A model generated the notes under the pieces. The model made no database searches, was not told the origin of the DNA, and saw only the letters and a list, made by a program, of their open reading frames with translations. The position numbers were made by a program, and so were the translations under genes. Below, piece after piece: positions 19,248 through 30,157 of a stretch of 64,000 nucleotides of DNA (positions within the stretch are counted from its first letter, which is position 1; each line of letters begins with the position of its first letter). Origin of the DNA: Leucobacter allii (lineage in GTDB: Bacteria; Actinomycetota; Actinomycetes; Actinomycetales; Microbacteriaceae); NCBI RefSeq assembly GCF_022919155.1, contig NZ_CP095045.1:2728001-2792000 (forward strand). The letters are read 5' to 3'.

Positions 19248-19415
19248 TCAGGCCTTCCTCTTCATGTAGGCGACGTTGCCGCCGGCGGGCCCCTCGATGA
19301 TCTGCACGAGTTCCCATCCCTGGGCGCCCCAGTTGTTCAGGATCTGGGCCTCGTTGTGCAGCAGCAGCGGCGTGACGAAGTACTCCCAGCGCGGCGCTTC
19401 GGTCGATTCGCTCAC
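19248..19415 (-). CDS. DUF4177 small protein
   Basis: 55 residues: starts VSESTEAPRWEYFVTPLLLH and includes NNWGAQGWELVQI near the middle, ending VAYMKRKA. The W-E-Y...GWELV pattern is that of the short DUF4177 family found across actinobacteria directly upstream of RidA. GTG start at 19415 with AAGGGGG upstream. Function unknown. It is divergent from the penicillin-binding protein gene. Confidence 0.85.
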   Translation of the reverse strand: MSESTEAPRWEYFVTPLLLHNEAQILNNWGAQGWELVQIIEGPAGGNVAYMKRKA

Positions 19416-19516
19416 GTGCGGATCCCCCTTCGGTGTTCGGTGACGATCGGGTCGGGCGACGTCGCGTCACCTCCGCGGGAACGGGGGTCGCTTCGCTGTT
19501 TGCCAGCTACGTCGCT

Positions 19517-19522
19517 TACCCT
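19517..19522 (+). promoter_or_regulatory. putative leaderless -10 box (TACCCT) of the penicillin-binding protein gene
   Basis: TACCCT ends 7 nt before the ATG at 19530 and no ribosome-binding site precedes that ATG. Transcription would start at or next to the A of ATG. See the leaderless-promoter finding. Confidence 0.45.
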
Positions 19523-19529
19523 AGAGTCT

Positions 19530-22208
19530 ATGACCCGTCAGACATTCAAGTCCTCGCGCGTGCGTTCGGTGAAACCGCGCAGCGCGGGCGGAGCCCTCGG
19601 CGGCATCCTCGGAGCCATCGCCATGAGCGCCATCGCCGGCGTCCTCGTCACCGCGGCCGTCACGCCCGTCGTCGCCTTCAGCGGCACCGCGGCGAACACC
19701 GCCGTCGACATCTTCAACAAGCTGCCGGATCATCTCGATCCCGGCCAGCTCGCGGAGCCGTCGACCCTCTACGCGACCGGCTCGGACGGCGTGAGCTACG
19801 AGCTCGCGACGTTCTACGACCAGGACCGCGAGACCGTCGCGTGGGACAGCATCTCCCAGTTCGTGAAGGACGCGGCGGTGGCCGAGGAGGACCCCCGCTT
19901 CTACACCCATGGCGGGGTCGACGTGCTCGCGACGAGCCGCGCGCTGCTGCAGAACGCCGCGGGTCAGAACCTCTCCGGCGCCTCGACGATCACGATGCAG
20001 TACGTGCGCAACGTGCTCATCCAGGAGGCCTACGCGATCCCCGACAAGGAGAAGCGGGACGCGGCCTACAAGGACGCGATGCGCCAGGACATGGACCGCA
20101 AGCTCAAGGAGATGAAGCTTGCGATCAGCATCGAGAAGCAGTTCTCCAAGGACGACATCCTCCTGGGGTACCTGAACATCGCGCTGTACGGCCGGCAGAT
20201 CTACGGCATCGAATCGGCGGCGCAGTACTACTACGGCAAGTCGGCGCAGGACGTGACGCTCGCTGAGGCCGCGAGCCTCGTGGCCATCGTGAACAACCCC
20301 TCGCTCTACCAGCTCGACGTCGAGGAGAACATCCCGGCGAACAAGGAGCGCCGCGACAAGATCCTCGCGAGCATGCTGAGCCACGGCAAGATCACGCAGG
20401 CGCAGTACGACGAGGCGGTCGCCACTGAGATCGCGACGAACATCACCCCGCGCGTCGCGGGCTGCAACGTCGCCGAGGCGAACTTCGGCCTCGGCCACTT
20501 CTGCGACTACGTGCTGCGCTACATCAAGCAGGACCCGAACTTCGGCGAGACCGCCACCGAGCGCGAGTTCAACTTCAGCCGGGGCGGCTACAAGATCTAC
20601 ACGACGATCGACCTCGACATGCAGGCCGCGGGTCTCCAGGCTACGCACGAGAACGTTCCCGCCCTGATGGAGGGCATCGACGTCGGATCGGCGAGCGTGA
20701 GCACGCAGGTGGGCACCGGCCGCGTGCTCGCCATGGTGCAGAACAAGCCGTTCAACAACGCCGAGGACTTCCTCGCCTCGAATCCCGAATACACGACGGT
20801 GAACTACAACACCGACGAGGAGTACGGCGGCTCGAGCGGCTTCCAGGTCGGCTCGACCTTCAAGCCGATCACCCTCGCCGAGTGGATCCGCACGGGGCAC
20901 TCCGTGCGCGACATCGTGAACGTCAACGGCCGCTCGGTGCAGGAGAACTCCTTCTCGGCGTCCTGCCTCGTCGACGGGGTGTACGGCTACGGCAGCTTCA
21001 CCTTCTCGAACGACAACGACGGTACCAAGGGCAACCAACCGGTACTCACCGCGATCGCGCAGTCGGTGAACGGCGGCCTCGTCTCCATGCAGCAGAAGAT
21101 GGACCTCTGCGGCACCTTCGAGACCGCGCAGAACCTCGGCATCCACCGCGCCTCCGACCAGCCGGTGTGGACCCAGGAAGAGGCGGACCTCGGGTACGTG
21201 AGCCAGGACCTGGTCGGGCAGATCAAGGTGCCGACGCTGCACCAGGAGTCGCGCGATCTCTCCATGGTGCCCTCGAACGTCTACGGCGGCATCGACGAGA
21301 TCGCCCCGATCACCATGGCCGCGGCCTACGGCGCCTTCGCGGGCGACGGCACGGTCTGCACGCCCGTGCCGATCGACGCGATCGTCGACTCCGATGACGA
21401 CCCGGTGCCCTTTACCAAGAGCGAATGCACCCAGGGCATCGCCCCCGAGGTGGCCGCCGGCGTCGCATACGCGCTGAATTACACGGTCAACAACGGACTC
21501 GCACGGCACGCGCAATCATGGAGCGGCGTGCCGCATCTCGCGAAGACGGGCACGACGGACGACGTCGTGGACAACTGGACCGTCGGCTCGAGCACCACCG
21601 TGTCGACCGCGACCTGGGTCGGCAACGCCGGACCCGTGCAGCGTGCCGACGGCAGCTGGGGACGCGTCTCCACGATGGGCTTCGGCGGTCTCATGACCGC
21701 GGATCAGAGCATCTGGCCAGCCATCATGAACGTCGCCGATAACAAGTACGGCGGCACGGCCTTCCCGGAGCCCTCCGAGTCCTCGCTGCGGGTCACGACG
21801 GTGAAGGTGCCCGACCTGAAGGGCCTCTCCTTCGAGGACGCCTCGAAGCAGCTCGAGCAGCTCGGCTTCACGGTGTCCGACGGCGGGGAGATCGACTCCT
21901 CCGTCGCCCAGGGCATGGTGGCGAGTACCGACCCCGCGGCCGGCACCGACGCCCAGCTCGGCACGGGCGTGACCGTCTACCGCAGCAACGGCCAGGCGGC
22001 CACGATCCCCGACGGGCTCGTCGGCTCGAGCGGCAACGACGCGAAGTCGACGCTGAACAGCGCCGGGTTCTCGAACGTCGACTTCGTCTGCGAGGCCGGC
22101 GGCAAGGACAACCCGAAGAAGGACAAGGTCACGGCCGTGAGCCCCGCGAGCGGCACGGAGGCGCGCACGAGCTCGCAGGTCACCCTGACGCTGAAGTGCG
22201 ACGACTAG
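19530..22208 (+). CDS. bifunctional class A penicillin-binding protein with PASTA domains
   Basis: 892 residues. A short basic N-terminus and one membrane helix (AIAMSAIAGVLVTAAVTPVV) are followed by a GT51 glycosyltransferase: catalytic Glu119 in AEEDPRFY, then GASTITMQYVRN and YLNIALYGRQIYGIE. The transpeptidase has S442-x-x-K in GSTFKP and K672-T-G in LAKTGTT. Two PASTA repeats close the protein (from about residues 755 and 825), each starting with a VPD/IPD motif. It polymerises and cross-links peptidoglycan outside the membrane; PASTA domains bind muropeptides or lipid II. The start is ATG at 19530; the frame is open further upstream into the divergent gene. Confidence 0.94.
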   Translation: MTRQTFKSSRVRSVKPRSAGGALGGILGAIAMSAIAGVLVTAAVTPVVAFSGTAANTAVDIFNKLPDHLDPGQLAEPSTLYATGSDGVSYELATFYDQDRETVAWDSISQFVKDAAVAEEDPRFYTHGGVDVLATSRALLQNAAGQNLSGASTITMQYVRNVLIQEAYAIPDKEKRDAAYKDAMRQDMDRKLKEMKLAISIEKQFSKDDILLGYLNIALYGRQIYGIESAAQYYYGKSAQDVTLAEAASLVAIVNNPSLYQLDVEENIPANKERRDKILASMLSHGKITQAQYDEAVATEIATNITPRVAGCNVAEANFGLGHFCDYVLRYIKQDPNFGETATEREFNFSRGGYKIYTTIDLDMQAAGLQATHENVPALMEGIDVGSASVSTQVGTGRVLAMVQNKPFNNAEDFLASNPEYTTVNYNTDEEYGGSSGFQVGSTFKPITLAEWIRTGHSVRDIVNVNGRSVQENSFSASCLVDGVYGYGSFTFSNDNDGTKGNQPVLTAIAQSVNGGLVSMQQKMDLCGTFETAQNLGIHRASDQPVWTQEEADLGYVSQDLVGQIKVPTLHQESRDLSMVPSNVYGGIDEIAPITMAAAYGAFAGDGTVCTPVPIDAIVDSDDDPVPFTKSECTQGIAPEVAAGVAYALNYTVNNGLARHAQSWSGVPHLAKTGTTDDVVDNWTVGSSTTVSTATWVGNAGPVQRADGSWGRVSTMGFGGLMTADQSIWPAIMNVADNKYGGTAFPEPSESSLRVTTVKVPDLKGLSFEDASKQLEQLGFTVSDGGEIDSSVAQGMVASTDPAAGTDAQLGTGVTVYRSNGQAATIPDGLVGSSGNDAKSTLNSAGFSNVDFVCEAGGKDNPKKDKVTAVSPASGTEARTSSQVTLTLKCDD

Positions 22209-22215
22209 GCCGCCC

Positions 22216-23154
22216 GTGATGCGCGCCTCCCGCACCGCTGCGGTCGCCCTCGGGGCGGCCGCAGCGGGCGTCGCCGTCTGGTCCACCGTCATCGAACGCC
22301 GCCTCTTCACGCTCCGCCGCCACACGCTCCCCCTCCTCGCGGCGGGGGCCGAGCCGCTTCGCGTACTGCAGCTCTCGGACCTGCACCTCGCCCCGTGGCA
22401 GGCGAACAAGATCGACTGGGTGCGCTCGCTCGCCGAGCTGCGCCCCGATCTCGTCGTGCTCACGGGCGACCTCATGGGGCACCGCGAGGCGCGCTTCGCG
22501 CTGCTGCACGCGCTGCGCCCGCTCCTCGAGCGCACCCCGACCGTCTACGTGCACGGCTCGAACGACTACTACGGGCCCATCCTCAAGAATCCGGTGAAGT
22601 ACCTCCTCGAGCCGAGCCGCAAGAACACGCGAACCCCGGATCTCGACACGGAGGCGCTGAGCCGCGGCCTCGCCGACCTCGGCGCGGTCTCGCTCAACAA
22701 CGCCGCGACGCGGCTGACGCTGCGGGACACCCCGCTCGAGCTCTTCGGACTGGGCGACCCGCACATCCGCTACGACGACCCCGCGGCGATGCGGGCCGCG
22801 CGCGCCGCCCTGCCCTCGGAGGAGGACGCGGCGGCATCGGCGGCCGCCCCGCTCCAGCTCGGCGTCGTCCACGCCCCCTACCAGGCCGCGCTCGGCGAGC
22901 TCCTCGACGAGGGGGCCGAGCTCATCCTCGCGGGCCACACGCACGGTGGCCAGGTCCGCGTTCCCGGCGTGGGCGCCCTCACCGCCAACTGCGACCTGCC
23001 GACGGCGCAGGCGCGCGGCCTGAGCGTCTGGTACGACGCCGAACGCGCCGCGTTCCTCAACGTCAGCGCGGGCCTCGGCAACTCGATCTACGCGCCCGTC
23101 CGCTTCGCGTGCCGGCCCGAGGCCTCGCTGCTCACGCTCGAAGCCGCGCGCTGA
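22216..23154 (+). CDS. calcineurin-like metallophosphoesterase
   Basis: 312 residues: an N-terminal hydrophobic segment, then LQLSDLHLAPWQ (D-x-H), LVVLTGDLMGH (GD), HGSNDYYGP (the GN[HD] motif with S for the first conserved position: G-S-N-D), and AGHTHGGQVRVPG (GHTHGGQ). This is the YaeI-like subgroup often placed next to class A PBP genes in actinobacteria. The start is GTG at 22216 immediately followed by ATG; either is possible. The gap after the PBP stop is 7 nt, so the two genes are probably co-transcribed. Substrate unknown; the link to cell envelope work is contextual. Confidence 0.88.
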   Translation: MMRASRTAAVALGAAAAGVAVWSTVIERRLFTLRRHTLPLLAAGAEPLRVLQLSDLHLAPWQANKIDWVRSLAELRPDLVVLTGDLMGHREARFALLHALRPLLERTPTVYVHGSNDYYGPILKNPVKYLLEPSRKNTRTPDLDTEALSRGLADLGAVSLNNAATRLTLRDTPLELFGLGDPHIRYDDPAAMRAARAALPSEEDAAASAAAPLQLGVVHAPYQAALGELLDEGAELILAGHTHGGQVRVPGVGALTANCDLPTAQARGLSVWYDAERAAFLNVSAGLGNSIYAPVRFACRPEASLLTLEAAR

Positions 23155-23175
23155 CGAAGAAACCGCGCACCGACG

Positions 23176-23215
23176 CCGATGGGGGCCGGGATCCGCGGAT
23201 CCCGGCCCCCATCGG
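23176..23215. terminator. perfect 40-nt palindrome, bidirectional terminator
   Basis: Arms CCGATGGGGGCCGGGATCCG and its exact complement, 20 bp with no spacer, between the convergent metallophosphoesterase and asd genes. Confidence 0.75.
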
Positions 23216-23230
23216 CCCGTGGCTCGCGCC

Positions 23231-25630
<2,400 letters not shown>

Positions 25631-25644
25631 CTACGCGAAAGGCC

Positions 25645-25650
25645 AGTCTA
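25645..25650 (-). promoter_or_regulatory. putative lysC-asd -10 box (TAGACT)
   Basis: TAGACT on the minus strand, 33 nt before the lysC GTG and upstream of its GGAGG, would give a leader of about 27 nt. No clear -35. Confidence 0.4.
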
Positions 25651-25769
25651 CCGGAATCCCGCCCGGCGGCTCGCTGCGGCCCGGACGGGGAACCGGGGTC
25701 ATCCGCCGTGCGCGACTCGTGCCGCGGCGACGGGCGCCGGGGCCGTGCCGCGCGAGCGGCCGTGCCCGG

Positions 25770-26003
25770 TCACGCCCGATCCACCAGCTCCCGCTCGCCG
25801 CTCCGCCTCGCGCAGTGCGCACAGCAGTAGATGGCGCCGTCGGCCTCCGCGCCGTGACCGAGGATCCGGCAGCTGCAGTGCGCGCACTGCGGCGCCATGA
25901 CCTGCGCCGCGCATTCGAAGCTGTCGAAGGTGCCGCGCTCCTCGCCGCGGGTCACCGTGAAGGTCTTGTCGTAGCTGTTGCCGCAGGTATCGCAGGTGCC
26001 CAT
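25770..26003 (-). CDS. small cysteine-rich (zinc-ribbon-like) protein
   Basis: 77 residues with nine cysteines: CDTCGNSYD at the N-terminus (C4, C7), C31, QCAHCSC (C40, C43, C45) and YCCAHCA (C60, C61, C64). The CxxC pairs plus CAHCSCRI and CCAHC resemble zinc-ribbon or bacterial metallothionein-like sequences, so metal binding is likely. ATG at 26003 has AGGGAG upstream; TACGAT at 26064-26059 is a possible -10. The 158-nt gap to lysC and the 203-nt gap to recR show it is transcribed alone. I do not know its function. Confidence 0.75.
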   Translation of the reverse strand: MGTCDTCGNSYDKTFTVTRGEERGTFDSFECAAQVMAPQCAHCSCRILGHGAEADGAIYCCAHCARRSGERELVDRA

Positions 26004-26206
26004 GGTCGTCTCCCTCCGTTCGCGGACCGTCGCGGACCGGGTGCCCGACGGGCGCGGCATCGTACCGGCCTCGCCCCGGTGCCGGTGCGCGTCGCCGACG
26101 GTCGCCCCTTCAGGATCGCGCGGACGCCGCCGCGGGCCCAGGGGGTGGCAGCGATGACGCCGTACGCGTATCCTCACGGCCCGGATCGGGATCGGCCGAC
26201 GCCCGA

Positions 26207-26803
26207 TCACTCGACCTTGCGACGCCCCTCGAACGCCCGGCCGAGCGTCACCTCGTCGGCGAACTCGAGATCGCCGCCGACGGGCAGGCCCGAGGCCAGG
26301 CGGGAGACGGGGACCTCGATGCTCGTGAGCAGGCGCGAGAGATAGGCGGCGGTGGCCTCGCCCTCGAGGTTCGGGTCGGTCGCGATGATGACCTCCTGCA
26401 CCTCGCCTTCGCCGATGCGGCGCATGAGGGCCGGGATGCTGAGGTCGTCTGGCCCGATGCCGTCGATCGGGCTGATCGCGCCGCCGAGCACGTGGTAGCG
26501 GCCCCGGTACTGCCGCGTCCGCTCGATCGCGACGACATCCTTCGGCTCCTCGACGACGCAGATGAGGGTCGGATCGCGGCGCGGGTCGCGGCAGATGGAG
26601 CACAGCTCCTGTTCCGTGATGTTGCCGCAGATCTCGCAGAAGCGCACCTTCTCGCGCACGTCGACGAGCAGCTCGGCGAGGCGGGAGACGTCGAAGTTCT
26701 GCGTCTGGAGGATGTGGAACGCGATGCGCTGCGCCGACTTCGGGCCGATGCCGGGGAGCCTGCCGAACTCGTCGATCAGGTCTTGGACGATGCCGTCGTA
26801 CAC
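26207..26803 (-). CDS. recR: recombination mediator RecR
   Basis: 198 residues. With RecF and RecO it loads RecA at gaps in [23 protein letters not shown] is the helix-hairpin-helix, the C4 zinc finger is CEIC-x9-CSIC, and the TOPRIM domain contains [14 protein letters not shown] and [17 protein letters not shown] at 26803 (VYDGIVQDL) matches the usual N-terminus and has GAGGAGG upstream. It follows dnaX by 88 nt on the same strand; a TAGGGT (26854-26849) could give recR its own promoter. Confidence 0.95.
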   Translation of the reverse strand: MYDGIVQDLIDEFGRLPGIGPKSAQRIAFHILQTQNFDVSRLAELLVDVREKVRFCEICGNITEQELCSICRDPRRDPTLICVVEEPKDVVAIERTRQYRGRYHVLGGAISPIDGIGPDDLSIPALMRRIGEGEVQEVIIATDPNLEGEATAAYLSRLLTSIEVPVSRLASGLPVGGDLEFADEVTLGRAFEGRRKVE

Positions 26804-26891
26804 GGGCGGTGCCTCCTCAGGGATCTCGACGCGGTGCGCGTACTGCACACCCTAGACGTTGCTCCGACGGCGGGCGCGCTCGCCGCTCCGC

Positions 26892-29800
26892 TCAGCGGGG
26901 CGGGAGCGGCCGCTCCTCGACGAACCGCGCGCCCAGCACCTCGCGGACCACCGCTTCACCGTATCGGGTGAAGGCGGGGGCGGAACGCCGCGCCGCAGCG
27001 TCGGCGACGGGCGCCGGGGCGTCGGGCGCCGGGGCAGCCGGTGACGCGGCAGCGGGTGAGGCGACAGCCGGTGACGCGGCAGCAGGTGAGGGATCGACAC
27101 TCGCCGCCGCCGGCGGCGAGCCGGTCGTCGCGCCGTTCGCGGGCGGGACCGATGCCGCGCCGATCGGAGCTGCGGGTGCAGCGCCCGGCGCGGCCGTCGG
27201 CGAAGCGGGCGGGGTCTGCGCGAGCGCCGCATTCGGTGCGGCGGCGGCCTCTGCCCGGTACGGGTCGCCCGCACCGTAGGGATCGCCGCCGTAGGGATCT
27301 CCGCCATAGGGATCGCCGTCGCTCGGCCCGAGGTCCCCGTAATCACCGGGGTCGTAGCCGCCGCCGGGGTCGTAGCCGTCGCCGGGATCGTAGCCGTCGT
27401 CGGGCGCGCCGGCCGAGCCCGTGGCGGCGCGCGGCGCCGGCAGGCTCGCATCGCCCGCTCCCGGGGCATCGCTCCCGCTCGTCGCACCGGCACTCCCCGG
27501 CGCAGCCGAGGCCGTCGCCACCGGGGCCGGCGATGCCGCCGGGACCGCGGCCGTCGGCGCTCCCGATCCCGCCGCCGTCGAGGCTCCTTCGGGGGATTCC
27601 GGGGCCGCCGGGGTATCCGGGGCCGCCGGGGTATCCGGGGCCGCTGGGGACTCCGGGACATCCGGCGGCTGCGGGATGGGCCCGGCCCAGGCCGGGGCGG
27701 CGAGGGCCGGTCCCAGGCCGCTGAGCCGCGCCGCGGCGCGCTGCACGGGGTCGTCGGCGACTCCGCCTCGATGAGGCTCCTCTGCGTCGGGGTCCCGCTG
27801 CGGGGCGCGCTCTCCGGCGCCGGCCTCGCGCTGGGTGCCCCCGGGGGCGACGCGCTTCGGAACGTACTTGACGCTCACGCCGATCGCGGAGGCGATCGTC
27901 TCCCGGAGCGGACCCGCGCCCGAGGACTTGAACGCCGCGAGGTCTGACTGCGACGCGACGCCGACGGTGAGGATGTCGCCGTCGAGCCCGAGCGGAGTGA
28001 CCGTTCGTACCGCGTTCCACGCATCCCGATTCTGCTGCTGCAACTCCTCGAGGAACTCGGGCCACAGCTCGACGAGGTCCTCGAAGCCGCCTGGGGAGGT
28101 GTCGTCCTCGCCGTCCTCGGGGAGCTCGGGCGCCGTCGCCGCTCCTTCCGAAGCCTGGGCGGGGCCCTGAGCCTCAGCTGCAGCCCCGGTTCCGGCGCCC
28201 GACTGCGCGCCGCCACCGGGCATCCCGGGAGCCGCTCCTCCGTCCTGCGGCTCGGGTTCCGCAGAGACGGGCGCCGGCGTCGGGCCGGGCGCCGGCGTCG
28301 GGGCGGGCCCCGCAGCCGAAACGGCCGGCGCGGCCGGCGCGGGGCGCTCCGCTCCGATGCTCGCGATGTCCGCGGCGCTCAGCACGTCGGAGATGGGGCG
28401 GCCGAAGGAGGCGGCCGCCTCGTTCGGGTGCGGCGCGCCGGCGCCCTGAACCGTCTCGGCTCGCCGATCGTCCGACGCATGCGGGGTCGCGGCGGGCGCC
28501 GCGGCACCGGACGCGGACGGCGCGGGGCCCTCGTTCGGGGCAGCGCTCGGCACCGGGGTACCGGCGTCTTCCTCACGCAGGAACTCGCGGATCGAGGCGG
28601 CCGTCTGCGCGGCATTCGGGGTCGGACCGGCATTCGGGGTCGGACCGGCATTCGGAGTCTGCGCGGCATCCGGGGTCGGCTCGGCGGCAGCGGGCTCGGC
28701 GGCAGCGGGCTCGGTAGCGGCGCTCCGCGCGGCGGCGAGCGCCGCGAGCGGGTCCGCCCGGGGCGCCGCGGGGACGGAGGGCGCGGGTGCCGTCGGTGCC
28801 GGCCCCGACGACGACGCCCCGGGCCGCGGCGCGGCCGGGATGCCCGCGCCTGCCGGAGCGCCCGCGGCGCCCGGGCCGGGCTCAGCGGGCACTCCGGAGC
28901 CCGCGGGACCACGCGGAGCCTGCACGCCCGACCCGCGCGGAGCCTCGGACAGCGCCTGAGCTTCGACGAGGGCGCGGGCAATCATCAGCTCGAGCTGCAA
29001 TCTCGGAGCCGTCGCGCCGGCCATGCGGTCGAGGGCCGCGCTCACCACATCGGCGATGCGCGAGAGCTCCCCGCGGGCGAAGCGCTGCGCCTGCGCGAAC
29101 ATGCGGTCCAGCTGATCCTGCGGCACGCCCCGGAACACCGCGGCGGCGCCGTCGACCGTCGTCGCGCCGACCACGATGAGGTCGCGCAGGCGCTCCAGCA
29201 GGTCCTCGACGAAGCGGCGGGGATCCTGCCCGGTCTGCACGACCCGGTCGGTCGCACGGAAGGCCGCGGCCTGGTCGTGCTCTCCGAACGCCGTCACGAC
29301 GTCGTCGAGCAGCTCGGCGTGGGTGAAGCCGAGCAGGCCGGCCGCCCGATCGATGGTCACGGAGTCGCCCTCGGAACCGGCGATGAGCTGGTCGAGGATC
29401 GACAGGGTGTCCCGCGCCGACCCGCCGCCGGCGCGGACCACGAGCGGGAGCACGCCCGGCTCGACCGCGACCCCCTCGCTGTCGCACAGCGACTGGACGT
29501 AGTCGATGAGGGTTCCCGGCGCGATGAGCCGGAAGGGGTAGTGGTGGGTACGGGAGCGGATGGTGCCGATCACCTTGTCGGGCTCCGTGGTCGCGAAGAC
29601 GAACTTCACGTGCGGCGGCGGCTCCTCCACGATCTTCAGCAGCGCGTTGAAGCCGGCAGCGGTCACCATGTGGGCCTCGTCCACGATGAAGATCTTGAAG
29701 CGATCCCGGGCGGGCGCGAACACGGCGCGCTCGCGCAGATCACGGGCATCGTCGACGCCGCCGTGACTCGCGGCGTCGATCTCGACCACGTCGAGCGATC

Positions 29801-30059
29801 CCCCGCCGTCGCGCCCCAGTTCGACGCAGCTCGGGCAGGTGCCGCACGGCGTGTCGGTCGGCCCCTCCGCGCAGTTCAGGCAGCGGGCGAGGATGCGCGC
29901 CGACGTCGTCTTGCCGCAGCCGCGCGGGCCGCTGAAGAGGTAGGCATGACCGACGCGTCCGGTCCGCAGCGCCGTCATGAGCGGATCGGTCACCTGGGAC
30001 TGCCCGATCATCTCGGAGAAGGCTTCTGGCCGATAACGGCGATACAGTGCGGCAACCAC
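26892..30059 (-). CDS. dnaX: DNA polymerase III subunits gamma and tau
   Basis: 1055 residues. Clamp-loader ATPase: GPRGCGKTTSARILARCLNC (Walker A and zinc cysteines, with CGTCPSC), IFIVDEAHM (Walker B) and GSARDTLSILDQL (sensor 2 region). Domain III ends near residue 365. Then comes a Pro/Ala/Glu/Thr-rich linker broken by a folded piece (about residues 655-745, LVELWPEFLEELQQQNRDAW to VSVKYVPKRV), a Tyr/Asp/Pro/Gly repeat (about 886-934, YDPGDGYDPG and DPYGGDPYGG), and a conserved end TRYGEAVVREVLGARFVEE. The linker is much longer than in most DnaX proteins. GTG start at 30059 sits 6 nt after TAGCAT, suggesting a leaderless mRNA. No frameshift signal for a separate gamma chain was evident. 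Confidence 0.95.
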   Translation of the reverse strand: MVAALYRRYRPEAFSEMIGQSQVTDPLMTALRTGRVGHAYLFSGPRGCGKTTSARILARCLNCAEGPTDTPCGTCPSCVELGRDGGGSLDVVEIDAASHGGVDDARDLRERAVFAPARDRFKIFIVDEAHMVTAAGFNALLKIVEEPPPHVKFVFATTEPDKVIGTIRSRTHHYPFRLIAPGTLIDYVQSLCDSEGVAVEPGVLPLVVRAGGGSARDTLSILDQLIAGSEGDSVTIDRAAGLLGFTHAELLDDVVTAFGEHDQAAAFRATDRVVQTGQDPRRFVEDLLERLRDLIVVGATTVDGAAAVFRGVPQDQLDRMFAQAQRFARGELSRIADVVSAALDRMAGATAPRLQLELMIARALVEAQALSEAPRGSGVQAPRGPAGSGVPAEPGPGAAGAPAGAGIPAAPRPGASSSGPAPTAPAPSVPAAPRADPLAALAAARSAATEPAAAEPAAAEPTPDAAQTPNAGPTPNAGPTPNAAQTAASIREFLREEDAGTPVPSAAPNEGPAPSASGAAAPAATPHASDDRRAETVQGAGAPHPNEAAASFGRPISDVLSAADIASIGAERPAPAAPAVSAAGPAPTPAPGPTPAPVSAEPEPQDGGAAPGMPGGGAQSGAGTGAAAEAQGPAQASEGAATAPELPEDGEDDTSPGGFEDLVELWPEFLEELQQQNRDAWNAVRTVTPLGLDGDILTVGVASQSDLAAFKSSGAGPLRETIASAIGVSVKYVPKRVAPGGTQREAGAGERAPQRDPDAEEPHRGGVADDPVQRAAARLSGLGPALAAPAWAGPIPQPPDVPESPAAPDTPAAPDTPAAPESPEGASTAAGSGAPTAAVPAASPAPVATASAAPGSAGATSGSDAPGAGDASLPAPRAATGSAGAPDDGYDPGDGYDPGGGYDPGDYGDLGPSDGDPYGGDPYGGDPYGAGDPYRAEAAAAPNAALAQTPPASPTAAPGAAPAAPIGAASVPPANGATTGSPPAAASVDPSPAAASPAVASPAAASPAAPAPDAPAPVADAAARRSAPAFTRYGEAVVREVLGARFVEERPLPPR
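27040..28690. repeat. in-frame minisatellites in the dnaX linker
   Basis: Several short tandem repeats lie here: 18-nt units at about 27605-27650 (Ala-Ala-Pro-Asp-Thr-Pro) and at 28610-28665 (Asn-Ala-Gly-Pro-Thr-Pro), 15-nt units near 28680-28705, and DPYGG-encoding units at 27270-27320. All are multiples of 3 and keep the frame. Confidence 0.65.
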
Positions 30060-30065
30060 GGGACC

Positions 30066-30071
30066 ATGCTA
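30066..30071 (-). promoter_or_regulatory. putative leaderless -10 box (TAGCAT) of dnaX
   Basis: TAGCAT ends exactly 6 nt before the dnaX GTG and there is no ribosome-binding site between them. Confidence 0.5.
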
Positions 30072-30103
30072 CCCGGGGCCGCCGACATCCGGCCCGACGG
30101 GGC

Positions 30104-30137
30104 TCCGACCGGCGCGGTCCTCCGACCGGCGCGGTCC
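30104..30137. terminator. tandem duplicated hairpin after the flavoprotein gene
   Basis: Two exact copies of a 17-nt unit TCCGACCGGCGCGGTCC. Each can form GACCG/CGGTC stem-loops, and together a longer structure. It lies just downstream of the flavoprotein stop (30158) and upstream of the dnaX promoter, so a terminator role is likely. Confidence 0.4.
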
Positions 30138-30157
30138 TCCGGCCGGGGTCCCGCGCC

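Noticed and set aside
30060..30157. Signal recognition particle RNA gene upstream of dnaX, as in some bacteria
   Set aside because: The 98-nt gap has only duplicated short hairpins and a promoter-like box; the conserved SRP RNA tetraloop region is absent.
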